A stretch of DNA of 64,000 bases from Orychophragmus violaceus (lineage: Eukaryota; Streptophyta; Magnoliopsida; Brassicales; Brassicaceae), in the NCBI GenBank assembly GCA_030180135.1, contig CM058240.1, forward strand, positions 69,001,581-69,065,580, given 5' to 3'. Below the pieces are notes generated by a model, which was given only the letters and a program-made list of their open reading frames with translations, ran no database searches and was not told where the DNA came from. Shown piece after piece: positions 34,850-47,311 of the stretch (its first letter is position 1; each line of letters starts with the position of its first letter). The position numbers and the translations under genes are program-made.

Positions 34850-35160
34850 GCAAGTGATCATATGGACGACCTCACTCGCATGTGGTCATATCGACGACCT
34901 CACTCGCAGGTGGTCATACCTACGACCTCACTCACAAATGGTTATACATACGACCTCAATCACATGGTCATACCTACGACGTGACTCAAAGATGGTCATA
35001 GTGACAACCCCAAAGATAGCCTAAGCAACAACCCCAAAGATAGTCTTGGCGACGACCACAAAGATAGTATCAATGATGACCACAAAGATAGGCTTAGTGA
35101 CGACCCCAAAGATAGTCTTAGCGACAAACCCAAATATAGTCTTATCGATGACCTCAACGA
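34850..35160 (+). repeat. Two-phase minisatellite
   Basis: The first part repeats a roughly 27-bp unit like GACCTCACTCGCATGTGGTC. The second repeats a 30-33-bp unit like CGACCACAAAGATAGTCTTA. The two share a GACGAC core and look like one array that changed sequence. Short frames crossing it are not convincing genes. Confidence 0.8.
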
Positions 35161-35748
35161 TGACCTTCCTTTGACGACCTTAAATGACGATCTTTTTCGG
35201 CAAACTTCTTTGGATGACTTTCTTCTGACGACCTCGCTCGAAGACCTTATTTCGACAGCCAGAGAGTCAGTCTCAGTGACAGTCTTATATGACGAACTAC
35301 GAATGGCTTGATCTCTTTTTCAAGGGTACATAGGCAGCTTTTCTCAAGACGCATGTATAAATTAGAAGACATACCAGTTTGTTCAATCATCGCCGAAAAC
35401 AAATTTCATTATTGACGAGATTCTCTGAACTTCTATCTTACATTGACAGTTGTCTAAGTTCAATTTGTTGTATTTTACGCATCAACAATTACAAAAAGAA
35501 CACGTAATTTTACATAAGGGGGCATGCTTGAATCAATGCTTTCCGTTAGATATTCTGGAATTTTTTGTTGATTCGTGCACATTCATGATGGTAAATTATG
35601 TTTTCATTGATTATGTTTTAATTGGTAGATGAAATCAATTGAAAACAAACGGGCATGACATGTAAGAACCGGTTTCTTTTGTATAAATTGATTTATTTTA
35701 TTTGTGAAAATTCACAAGTATAATTATTTATTTTATTCCTGTGAAAAG
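35161..35748. other. Unassigned, possible LTR remnant
   Basis: No gene seen. GGGTACATAGGCAGC near 35324 resembles a string often found in Tat/Ogre-type gypsy LTRs. With the TATA-like CTATAAATA at about 34759 it may mark an old plus-strand LTR. Confidence 0.25.
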
Positions 35749-36085
35749 CAATGGTTTGAGCTATAGAATGTATGAAGATATGAGAACAAAAAGATGTAAT
35801 TTTTGTCACAGACTGTTATAAGCTAGTAAAGATAGTGTCTACACCATGGAATTGACCGTTTTTTGGAATACATCTGGAGGAATATGCACAGCGGATCGAG
35901 TTCTTCACATGGTTTGTTATCACACATATTCCACGGACGAACAACAAAAAGACGGATATTTTGGCACAGAGCATCCGAATTCAATCGTCTGTCTTATCTT
36001 ATTTATGTAGATCATGAACCGCCTATTTAGCTCACTGAATATTTCTAGTTTGATATATGTTGACAAAAAAAATAAAAGAAAAGAA
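35749..36085 (+). pseudogene. 5'-truncated LINE: RNase H tail and A-rich end
   Basis: In one frame from 35749: AIECMKI, then EQKDVIFVTDCYKLVKIVS, FFGIHLEEYAQ, and ITHIPRTNNKKTDILAQSIR, ending near 36030. This is the C-terminal RNase H-like region of plant LINE polyproteins. Four stops interrupt it, each where a tryptophan is expected (TGG to TGA or TAG). An A-rich tail (36065-36085) follows, as in LINE insertions. Upstream parts are absent. Confidence 0.7.
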
Positions 36086-36180
36086 TTATATGGTTGAATG
36101 GGTTAAAATCCATTAATATAAAGGAAATAGAAATATGTGCATGATACAATATTAATTTATTTAACTAGATTTTGATCCGC

Positions 36181-36465
36181 GCTAATGAAGCGCGGGTTAT
36201 ATTTTCTAAAAAAAGTATTTTATATTTTAAATTTATTTTTTTAAAATTAAATTTGTTACATATTCAATTTAATATATATTATGTGAAAATATGATGATAT
36301 TATGCTAAATATGAGGAGAAACATTAGCGCGGGTTATGTTTTCTAAAAAAAATATTTTATATTTTAAATTTAAATTTTAAAAAAAATTGTTACATATTCA
36401 ATCTAATATATATTATGTGAAAATATGATGATATTATGCTAAATGTGAGGAAAAATTTAATAAGT
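36181..36465. repeat. Tandem duplication at the Helitron 2 3' end
   Basis: Two copies of about 143 bp begin at the hairpin arm (AGCGCGGGTTATATTTTC near 36189, GCGCGGGTTATGTTTTC near 36328). Part of the terminal hairpin has therefore been duplicated inward. Confidence 0.8.
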
Positions 36466-36879
36466 TTTGTTTTTGTTTTTGTTTCGATATTTTTAACTTA
36501 TAATTTTAATAGTCGTAGATTATTGTTTCTTTTAGTACATGTTTAGTTTACTTTATTGCTGTAAAATGTAGATATATTTTATTTGACAATTTTTTATTTA
36601 AATTAATTCTAACTTAGTTTAATGCGTGATTTCACTACTAAACAATTGTTAAAATCAATAATATTTATATAGAACGCAATCATAGTAATATATAAGTTGT
36701 TAGATTTCTTGACCAAAACAAAAAGTTGTTATATTCAATATGCAACTTTTCAATTTATTTATATATAATTGTTTGTTTTAAATAATATACATTTAATGAG
36801 TGATTATGAATTTATAATATAATTTTAATATTTTATAAAATTAATAATATATCAATTGAAATTGACAAATACATATTAT

Positions 36880-37490
36880 TGTCACGTATTCTAGTAGACA
36901 AGTTTTATTTTTAATAGTATAGATAACTGATATTGATTTATCTATTTTTGACCCGTTTAAAAATGATCTCAATATAAAGATTTTTATGTTTATTTTATAA
37001 ATAAAAATGTAACTAATATATGATAACCCGTTCATTTAACATTTTTGATTTATTTAAGTTCATTTTAATGTTTTATAATTAAAATTAGTTAATTCATCTT
37101 TTTAACTTGTCTTCCAATGAATATAATTTTTTTAAATAATTTTGTAATGAAAAAATAATATATATTTCAACACAGTGTAGTTATTTTGAAAACTTGATAA
37201 AACAATCGTTAAAAACAATCATCTTAAAAACATTAACTGAATCAAACTTATCATATATTTCAATAATATATGTATTGAATAATTATAATATTTTATCAAA
37301 TTAAGAATATAACAATTGAAATAGTTAATACATATTTTTAATCCGTCTTCTAGTAGCCAAATTTTGTTTTTAAATAGTATAGATAATTGAAATTGGTTAA
37401 TCTATTTTCAATATGTTTAATGTTTTATAATGGTCTAAATATAAAGATTTTATATCAATTTAATAGATTAAAATGTAACTAAATTTTATT
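36880..37490. repeat. Diverged direct repeat in Helitron 2
   Basis: Text around TTCTAGTAGACAAGTTTTAT and ATATAAAGATTTTTATG (about 36888-37020) recurs with changes at about 37355-37490, a spacing of roughly 470 bp. Confidence 0.6.
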
Positions 37491-38041
37491 ATTGAATTTT
37501 ACTAATAAAGTTTAATAATAATTATGCATTTAGAAATTATTCTTCTTAAAAATCAAGAAGTTAATAATATTTTGTAAATTCTATTTCATAATATAATATA
37601 TACAAATATTTTAATTAGAAAGAGATATTAAAAGATATTATGAAAATATATTTCGAATAAAATTATAACTTAAAGATTGTTTGTATTAAAATATAATTAA
37701 AATTATTTTATAACAAATATAATAAAAGTTTGAAATCATTAAATATTTTCTTAAGAAATAAAAAAAAAATCTTAAGAAATCGAAATATAAAATATTATAT
37801 ATATATATATATATATACACTTAAAACAAAAGATATTAAAAGATATTATGAATATATTTTAGAACAAAATCATTAATTAAATAATATTTCGTACGGCCCA
37901 CATATAGTCCAAATTTATATAATACGAAATTATCCTTAATGAACTCCCAAAATAACAAATAAAAGCAGTGACATAAAAAGTAATATCCCACGTGAATCTA
38001 AGGGTAATTTCAAAAAAGGTCACATGTTTTAATAGTATTGA

Positions 38042-38633
38042 TATGTTTGTCCTGCATATGTTTTATATATTGAAAGGGACGGTTAGTAATAGTGCCTTTG
38101 TTTAGGTTTGGTGTCTATATGGTTAAATACACTACTAAGTTTATAATATTTTATGAATTTAAAATAGTATTAAGATTTAAATATAATTTAAAATATTTCC
38201 GCTATATTTTAGTAAATGGATAATTTGTGTTATGAAATACTAACACAATATATGAATAATTATTTGTTATGAAATATTAACAAAGTATAAGAATAATTTA
38301 TACACCAAAATTTTAATGTTTATATTGTATATAGCATGTTAATCACCAAAGTGGTTTTTCTATATTGCATGTAAATATTAAAGTGATAAAATTTATTGAT
38401 TGATCATGATTAAATAGATGCTATAATGACATAAAAGCTTACCACAATCGACTTGTTAACCATATCTAAACATTTTTTTACACTCCCCGATTCTATTTAT
38501 GAATTATATTACTCTCTCTCTCTCTCTAAAGAATATATGGCTTAATACTTTCCACCATCTTCATTCTTATAAGGTTCAAGATCAGCCTATAAGATCTCTC
38601 CCAAGTCTCACACCGAGACTTTTTAGTTTCAAA
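38042..38633. other. Unassigned AT-rich stretch, possibly copia F 5' LTR
   Basis: Holds a short TC repeat (about 38511-38527) and no gene. It lies where the 5' LTR and leader of copia F would be expected, but I could not define LTR borders. Confidence 0.4.
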
Positions 38634-41600
38634 AATGTCTTCTTTGATGGCTGAGGGCTCTTTATATTTTTTTATTATTTCAAGGTCCGATCCATTGCTA
38701 TTATATCCAAATTAACTAGAACTGTTCATTCCATTTTTCAAAATACAACCCATTGAACTTTACGACAGATTTAACGGCTTCAAACAAATTTGATAAAGCT
38801 GTCAGCTTTATACATACTTACTCATTTATCCTTTGAGAATTTTATACAGATTCACTATACATAGTGTTAAATTTTGTGTTTGCATTTAAGCAACCTTTAA
38901 GCAATACTTAAATACAAGCACTTTCATCGATGCAAAATTATTATACTTTTATGATTATCGAATCATACACAAATAAAATAAGTATGCTACCTTTGGGTAT
39001 ACATATTATTAACTTTAGTAAGAAATGACTAATCATTTTCATATTATTAACTATATTCAGTGATCCACCTTTAGGTGATCATCTTGATCATATGACGCAC
39101 ATGTCTCACTTACTAGCACTAAAATATAACCGAGTAGAAGGACAATAACAAAAGAAAAGGCTTTGTGAAAGGACTTGAAAGTCAAATCCAAAAGGAAAAG
39201 GAAGTGTTTATTTTTCATGAAAATTGGACACTTTAAGAAATACTGTCTGAAAAGAAAGGCTTGGTTCAATAAGAAAAGTACGCAACATATGTATGCTTGC
39301 TCTGAGTTGAACCTTATAGAAGTGCCTAAGAATACATGTTGGTTAGATTCTGGTCTTGTGTCTCATATTAAGCATGGATTCGGTTCGATCTAGCCTATAC
39401 GAGGACATGAACAATACTTTTTTATGGAAACATGATAAAACACGAATTGAAGACATTGGGATGTATAGATTGATCATGGATATTGGTTGTCATGTGGATC
39501 TTGAAGGGTGTCTCTATGTACCTGAATTTTCTAAAAATCTTGTTTCTGTAAGTACGTTGGACAACTTAGGTTTTGTTTTTAAGATTGGACATGGTGCTGT
39601 CTCATTATATTGAAATAATTACTTTTATGGTAGTGGTTCTCTGTTTGATTCATTTGATAGGTTCAATCTTGATGCAAAGTTTTATGAATCCTTGTTTAAT
39701 ATTGAAAATAATGGCATTAGGCGTAGTGCATCTGATGAAAGTTCTATTTTCTTCTGGCATAAAAGATTAGAACACATTTCCAAAGAAAAAATTATAAGGT
39801 TGATAAAGAATTAAATTCTCCCTCAATGCGATTTTAGTGTTCTAAATGTGTGTGTAAACTGCATTAAAGGAAAGCAGACTAAACATATAGTAAAAAAACC
39901 ATCCACATGAAGAACTCAGCTTCTAGCATTAATACACACCAATATATGTTGCCCATTCAATGCTCATTTTTGGAACAGTGATAAATACTTATCACCATCA
40001 TTGATGATTACTCACGCTAAGGATATACTTATCAACTGCATGAAAAATATAAGTCAATGAATATCATAGGGGTTCTCATTAATGAGGTTGAAAGGCAGTT
40101 AGATAGAAAGTAAAGGTAGTGAGATCTGATAAAGGTGGTGAATTTTATGGAAAATTCGATGAAATGGAAAATATCTTGGTCCATTAGCAAAGTTACTTGA
40201 AAGTATAGGCATTTGTGCACAATATATAATGTCGAGTATTCCTAAATAGATCGGTGTTTCTGAGAGGCGGAATTGTACCTTATGGAAATGGTTAGGAGCA
40301 TGTTAAGTAATTGTTCTTTACCCCTTTCATTGTGGATATAAGCACTTGAAATTTCAGCGTATGTGCTGAACCGGATTCTTAGTAATGTAGTTCCTAAGAC
40401 CCCTTATGAACTGTATACGGAAAGGAAACCTAGTTTAAGGAATCTACGTATCCAGGGTTGTCCAGCATAAGTAAGGTTATAATCCACATGAAAAGAAACA
40501 TAATTTTAGGACTCTCAATGGTTTTTCATTGGCTATCTTGAAAAATCAAAAGGGGTATACATTTTATTGTTCCAACCGTAGCACGATAAAAGTTGAGACG
40601 GATAATGTTAGGTTCATTGAGAAAGGTGAAACTAGTGGGAGTGGTGAACTAAGAAAGGTGGAAATTCAATAAGTCAAAGTTGAAGTTCCTTCACCTGTTG
40701 TTTCACCTAATGTAGTTGTTCCTATTGTTGCAGTACAATCAAATGACACAACAGAAAAAACACAATGATGTGGCAATCCAATTAGCTGAAAGTACAAGAA
40801 CCTTTAAGGCAATATGTAAGGGAAAGAAGATCTGCCCTTACGAATGACTATGGGGTTTATGCTATTGAAAGTGAATGTGAATTAAGCATTCATGAAGACC
40901 CGAACTCATACCAGAAGCCATAAAAAGTAATCCTCTGAAAAATGGTTCAATGCCGCAGAACAAGAAGTAAAGTCTATGGGTGATAACAATGTTTGGGACT
41001 TAGTAGAGTTTCCTAACGGTTTCAAGACTTTTGGATGAAATGGGTCTTTAAGACTAAACGCGACTCGAAAGTAATATTGAAAGGTACAAGTTTGCCTTGT
41101 TTCTAAAGGTTTCACCCAAAAAGATGGCATTGACTACTAAGAGATCTTTTCTCCAGTTTCAATGAAAGATTCTCTAAAGATTATTTTGGCTTTGGTGGCT
41201 CATTATGATCTTGAGCTTCACCAAATTGATGTAAAAACTGCCTTTCTGAATGGAGAGCTTGAGGAAGAAGTGTATATGGATCAACTTGAAGGTTTCGTGG
41301 CCACATGAAAAGAACATCTGGTGTGTAAGCTGTGAAAGTCAATATATGGACTAAAACAAGCTACCAGACAATGGGATTCAAAGTTTAATGATACCATCAC
41401 GTCATATGCTTTTGTACAAATTATCGTTGATAGGTGTATCTACATTAAGGTCACTTGGAGAAGGTTTGTGATTTTAGTCTTATATGTTGATAACATCTGC
41501 TTGCTGCAAATGTCTTGGGCATGTTGCATGATATAAACAAGTATCTCTCTGAGAACGTTGAAATGAATGATATGAGTGAGGTATCTTATGTGATCGGAAT

Positions 41601-42495
41601 AGAAATATTTCGAGATAGATCACAATGATTGTTAAGTTTGTCTTAGAAAGAGTATATAAATAAGATCTTAGCGAGATACAAAATGGAAAACACTCCACAA
41701 AGATATCTCTTATATAGAAAAGGGGGCAAGTTTAGTAAAGTACAATGTCCTAGAAATGAATTAGAGTGTAATAAAATGTAAATAATTCTATACAAATAAG
41801 CGGTTGGGAATTTGAACTATGTTCACACATCAGATTTATTGATGAAAGGTTTGATCCGTATCAAAGTAATTATGAAATTGACCACTGAAAAGTTGCAAAT
41901 AAGGTGCTCAAGTACTTGCAAGACACCAATGATCTCATTATGACATATAGTATATATGATCTTCTAGAGATCACTAGATATTAAAATTTAGTTTATACCG
42001 AATTTGTTATTAGTCTTAAAATGATGTTTGGTTATTTGTTCCTGTAAAGTAAAGGAACAAAATCATGAAAGAGTGGAAATTAGTTTGTTATTGCTACTCC
42101 CACTATTATTGCCTCATTTGTGGCATACTTTGAGGTCACAATCATGTATTGAGGTTGCGGAACTTTATCTTGGAGTTTCAGAATGTCGACAATATAGCTT
42201 GGCCGTTGAGAATTGTTGTGATCATTCCGCAATTGTTCCCTTTCATGAAGAATAACAAGTAATATAAGGGTGTTAGAATACATAGAGAAAAAGTACTTGT
42301 TTTTTAAATAGGATGTGTAGAAACGTATAGTCTCTTTTGAGCACATAATGATGGATATGATGGTAGCGGATCCATTAAGTAAATGATTACCACCAAAGGC
42401 GTTCAATGGCCATGTAGAACATATGGGTGATATAGGAGATTAATATGGTTATGGTATGCTCTCTACAGCTGTGACGCTATGAATTCACTTAAAGT
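38634..42495 (+). pseudogene. Copia F gag-pol, heavily decayed
   Basis: Fragments in order: possible gag start at 38634 with KIQPIELYDRFNGF near 38740; zinc knuckle ending GHFKKYC (about 39230); protease with WLDSG (near 39345) and LEGCLYVPEFSKNLVSVSTL; gag-pre-integrase FWHKRLEHIS (39750); integrase remnants; reverse transcriptase with LHQIDVKTAFLNGELEEEVY (41220) and LYVDNIC near 41485, where YVDD is normal; and RNase H end HIMMDMMVADPLSK (about 42340). Many stops and frameshifts. It is interrupted after pol by copia G. Confidence 0.85.
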
Positions 42496-43032
42496 TGTTA
42501 AGATTTCAACTTGTGTTCTATGATATTAGATAGATTCAATACTAAGTTAGATTGTTTATTTAGCAAAAATATAAACAACAAAGAAATTGTTCATCATGTG
42601 TTCACCAATTGGATACGTCAAAGGGGTGGAAACGGTATCCCACAACTGATTTACTATATTCTCTTGATTATAATTTACGCAAGCAATCGGAAATAGTTTA
42701 ATACAAACTCTAATCAAATAATATCTCTTATGAATCTATAAGGCACTCTAGATCTCTTAACTCTTAGATTTAATAATCTCTTAATGCTCTATGAATATTT
42801 TGTTTGCTTGTCTCTCGTATGCATGCCTCAATACCCTATATACGACCTGACCCGGCTTTCTTTTCCTTGTAGGTTATGCAAAAGAAATCATACTCTCGGC
42901 CTATCTCCAATTTCCTGCTCCGTGAATCCAACAAGCTCCAGCTGACTTCGGTTTTCCCAAGTTACAGAACAGGCCGAAGTATTTGTGTTTATAGCCCATA
43001 GGCCCACTAGGTTTTTAGACTGATTTGTCACA
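42496..43032 (-). repeat. 3' LTR of copia G
   Basis: Starts TGTTAAGATTTC and ends TTTGTCACA. Aligns with 46715-47311. The neighbouring minus-strand AAGGTGGATTT (43033-43043) is the probable polypurine tract. Confidence 0.88.
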
Positions 43033-43200
43033 AAATCCACCTTCAGACAAAAAAAACCTAGTTTTTCAAATTCATCGTCTCTCTCTCTCTCTCCAGCGGC
43101 GATATAAGTGGCGATCGAGCTGCATTTCTCTGATTATGTCTCTCCTTCTTCGTGCGTGAGCTAGAATCACTTGGGTAAGCCTCAAGACTCCTCTCTTTAA

Positions 43201-46200
43201 GCTTACTACCCTTTTATTTACTCTTTGGTTAAACTCTTCAGCTTGTAGTGAGTGGCTAAGGGTGTTGTCACAGACTTAGTCTTATCCATTCCAAACTTTT
43301 TTAGAACTTTTTCTATGTTATTCTCTTGTGACAAAATCATTATTCCCTTCTTCATGTCTCGTATGATGTCCATACCTAGTATGCGTGAAGCTTTCCCAAG
43401 ATCTGTCATCTCAAATTCTCGATTCAAGGTTTCTTTAACCCTTTTGATTTCTGTCAAACTTGCAGAAGCTATGAGCATATCATCTATGTAAAGTGGAAGA
43501 TAGACCGCCTTCTCAGTTTCTGTGTTTCTCATATAAACACATGGATCATTAACACTTCTGAGAAATTATTCCTTCTTCGTAAACTTCTCCAACCACAAAT
43601 TCCATTTCCTTGGTGATTTTTTTAGACCATAGAGTGATTTCTTTAGAAGACAAACTTTGTTTTCATCTCCCTTTTTGATAAAATCCTCTGGCTGTTCCAT
43701 TAGGATATTTTCTTTTAAGTTTCCATGTAAGAATGCGGTTTTAACAGCCATATGTTCTAGCTCATAATCCCGATTCACAACTGTAGATATCATGATCTGT
43801 AGGGAACATGTTTTACTACTGGTGAGAAGATTTCATTATAATCTACTCCTTCTTTCTGTAAGAATCCTTTTGTTACAAGTCTGGCCTTGTACCGTTTTTC
43901 ATGAACTCTTGGAATTCAAGAATTAACTTTGAAGATCCATTTGCACCCAGTCTCCTCTTATCTGGTCTTTCAATTAGATCTCAAGTCTGATTTTTCTCTT
44001 AGAATATCTCCTCCTTTGCAGCATTGTTCCACAACTTCCAGTTCTTCCTTCTTTTAGCCTCATCAAAAGTCCTTGGCTTGTCTGTTTCAATATCATCTGC
44101 TGCATATAAAGCATATGCCACAAGTTAGAGTCTTCATATCTAGAAGGAGGTCTTCGATTATTTCTTATTTGTCTGTCCCGAGCTAGGACATATTTATCAA
44201 ACAACTGATTTGGTTGTTCAGTTGCATGTATTATCAGAAAACGTTAAGCCCTCATCTTCTTCTTTTGAGCTTTCTGTTTCTGATTTTCTGAACTTTCCGC
44301 TTCTGAGTTTTAAGCCTCAGATTTATCAACTGCAGCTCCACTTTGATCAAATGTCTCACTCGTTTTAAAACCCGTGGGACTTGGTCCTTGGATAAGATCG
44401 GGTTTGAATGTGACCTTCTTGTTTGTTTTCTTCCTAGAAGCATTAAGACTCTCATCATCTTAATCGTTTGTCAAGATGTACTTGAATACTTCTTCTTCTC
44501 GAAATATTACGTTTCTGCTTGTTGAACATTTTCCATCTTGGAGAATCCATACTCTGTAGCCTTTGACTCCAAGAGGGTATCCCACGAAAACTCCTTTGAC
44601 AGCTCTAGGAATTGTTTTTCCTTGAACAACATGGAGTTAAGCCACACATCCAAATCTCATAAGATGTTTCAAATCTGGTTTGTGTCTTGACTAAGATTCC
44701 TAAGGCAGTTTGAAATCGATTGTGGAGTTTGGAGTTCTGTTTATTAAATAAACAGTTGTAGATGTGGCTTCTGCCCAAAACTCTTGACGTAATATGGTTT
44801 CAGCCAGCATACTTCTCACCTTTTCCATAATAGTTATGTTCATTCTTTTTGATACACCATTATGTTGAGGTATGTAAGTGAAAATATGATGTCTCTTAAT
44901 TACAGACTTCCTACACCGCTCATCAAATTGGTTATAGCAAAATTCAAGACTGTTGTCTGTCCTGAAACACTTAATCCTTTTGCTTGTATGCTTCTCAATT
45001 TCTTCTTTCCATTCCTTGAACTTAAAGAATGCTTCATCTTTAGTTCTTAGGAAATAAACCCAAACTCTTGGAGTAATCATCTATGAAACTTATGAAGTAT
45101 TTGCATCCTCCTAGACTCTCTAGAGTTGACTGAGATCTGCATATATCAAAATGAACATACTCCAGAATGTCCTTGGTCGTGTGTTTTGCGGTTCCAAAGC
45201 TCTATTTGTGTGCTTTTCCTAAGAACAGCTTTCACAGAACCCTAAAGTATCAACCTCATTCTTAGGTAAGTAGCCTTCTTTTGCTAACATTTCCATATTA
45301 TTTGCACTCATATGACCAAGTCTTGAATGCCAAAGCTTTGTAGAATGTTCCTTGCTTTCTGAAAGATTCTCATCTCCTTGAATTACATCCCCTTCGAGAT
45401 AATACAAGCCTTCACTGTATTTTCCTGTGATGACTTTCTGCTCATTCTTGTAGAAAGTGACTTTGTAGTCCTTTCCTACATATCTGCAACCAGCCTTTTT
45501 CTATTATTCCATAGGAGATTAAGTTTCGACTCATTTTAGGCATATATCTTACATCAGTAAGACTTACTATGTTTCCATCTGCGTTTTGGATCATTATCTT
45601 TCTAATACCCTTGATCTCGCATTGAGTATTGTTTGCCATAAGCAGTCGTCCGTCTTCTTCTTCTTTTACGTCAAACAACACTTCTCTGTTTGGTGTTATG
45701 TGAAAGGTCCATCATGAGTATAGAACCCACTCATTCTTGTTGTCCTGAACACTTGCAATTAAGACAAATGGTTGCTTGGGTTCACTCGCTAGGTTTGCTG
45801 CATCATTCTATTTCTGATTTCCCCTTTTAGGACTATCCTTTTTCCAATGATCATCTTTCCACATATAAAACACTCACTCGGGTTCTTCTTGTTGAATCTT
45901 GGTTTTGATTTAGACATGTTGTCTCTTGACTTTGATCTCCCTTTGGCATTATTCTTCTGAGATCTATCCTTTGATCTTCCCCTTGATTCAACAAACAGCC
46001 CTTCTGACTTCGATCGAGATTTGTTTAATAGCCCCTTATTGTTCAGTTCAACTTCCTTTGAATACGCAGAAGTGACCACCTCATGAACGGTTAGATTCTC
46101 CTTTCATGTACCTTACTTAATAGTATGTACTAAAGGCTCATATGGTGGAGGTACGTGGTGAGAAGTTGTATGGCTTGAACTTCATCACACATATTTATCT

Positions 46201-46660
46201 CCAAGCTGGGGAGATCAGCTACAAGTGTTAGAAGCTCATCTAGGTTTTCCTCAATGCTTTTGCTATCATTCATCTTATAACTTGTGAATTGTTGTTTAAG
46301 ATAAATCTTGTTAGGCAATGATTTGGTCTGGTAATCATGCTCCAAAGCTTTCTACATTTCATATGCAGTTGGCTCACGCATCACTTTTCTTAGGATCATG
46401 TCGCCTAGACAAGTACCAAGTAAATTCTTAACTCTGGTATCTTTTGCAACTTATAGAGGATCAACTTTAAGTTTCTTTCCCTCTTCTATTTTTGCAGAAT
46501 CGACAATTAAGGTTGCATCATCCTCCAACACTGATGCCAAGCCTTGAATCTCTAACTGACCTAGAAGCTTGTATTTCCACATTCTGAAATCTCCTTTTCC
46601 ATCAAACTAATCCATCTCAAACTTTCCTCAGGTAGTTTCCATGGCTTATGGTTTTGTGGC
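43201..46660 (-). pseudogene. Copia G gag-pol, decayed
   Basis: Minus-strand blocks: gag (46345-46130, with SIEENLDELLTLVADL), basic region and damaged zinc knuckle CFICGK (46079-45789), protease tail (45681-45442, MPKMSRNLISYG), gag-pre-integrase (45407-45219, KLWHSRLGHMS), integrase (45080-44700, RTDNSLEFC, PQHNGVSKRMN), and reverse transcriptase (43793-43218, AVKTAFLHGNLKENI and LPLYIDDMLIAS, where YVDD reads YIDD). RNase H is largely missing before the 3' LTR, which suggests an internal deletion. Numerous stops and frameshifts. Confidence 0.87.
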
Positions 46661-46700
46661 TATCTTATATCAATCTATCTATTAACACTTTTAGCCTGAT

Positions 46701-46712
46701 GTTCTAATACCA
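46701..46712 (-). other. Primer-binding site of copia G (mutated)
   Basis: TGGTATTAGAAC on the minus strand, two changes from the tRNA-iMet site TGGTATCAGAGC, two bases from the LTR. Confidence 0.75.
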
Positions 46713-46714
46713 CT

Positions 46715-47311
46715 TGTTGAGATTTCAACTTGTGTTCTATGATATTAGATAGATTCAATACTAAGTTTAGATCGTTTCTTTAGCGGAAATATAAACGACA
46801 CAGAAATTGTTCACCCTGTGTTCACCAATTGCCTACGTCATAGGGGTTGGAATGGTATCCCACAACTGATTCGCTATATTCTCTTGATTATAATTTCTGC
46901 AAGCAATTGGAAATAGTTTAGTATAAACTCTAATCAAAGAATATCTCTTGTGAATCTATAAGACACTCTAGATATCTTATCTCTTATATTTAACAATATC
47001 TTAAGCTCTTTGAATCTCTTAATACTCTTTAAATATTGTGTTTGCTTGTTTCTCATATGCATGCGCCAATCCCCTTATATATGTCCTGACCCGGTTTCTT
47101 TTCCTTTTAGGTTACGCAGAAGAATGTCTGTCATGTGTAAGCTGGTGGTATTCATTCCTTTGGATCATGCTCTCGGCCCATCTCCAATTTCATGATCTGT
47201 GAATCATCCAAGAAGCTCCATTTGACTTCGATTTGCCCAAGTTAGAGAACAGGCCGAAGTATTTGTTTTATGGCCCGTAGGCCCACTAAGTTTTTAGACT
47301 TATTTGTCACA
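46715..47311 (-). repeat. 5' LTR of copia G
   Basis: Starts TGTTGAGATTTC beside the primer site and ends TTTGTCACA. Matches 42496-43032. Confidence 0.88.

Larger units (their letters stand above)
36165..38041 (-). mobile_element. Helitron 2, non-autonomous
   Basis: The minus-strand 5' end is TCAATACTATTAAAACATG (plus 38041 leftward). The 3' end is CTAG (36165-36168) with hairpin CCGCGCT-AATGA-AGCGCGG (36177-36195). It is flanked by A (36164) and T (38042). Very AT-rich and without coding. A 20-nt TA run lies near 37800. Confidence 0.82.
42496..47311 (-). mobile_element. Ty1/copia retrotransposon G, nested in F
   Basis: LTRs at 46715-47311 and 42496-43032 flank a minus-strand copia interior. 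The right LTR is 597 bp and the left 537 bp; about 60 bp near 47120-47180 account for the difference, and point changes are common, so it is old. Flanking 5-mers (AAAGT and ATTGT) agree at only three positions. Sequence of element F resumes on the right. Confidence 0.88.

Noticed and set aside
34742..35024. Two overlapping frames of 67-80 codons
   Set aside because: They are translations of the minisatellite; openness follows from the repeat unit.
37798..37817. TA dinucleotide run
   Set aside because: Ordinary microsatellite in AT-rich Helitron sequence.
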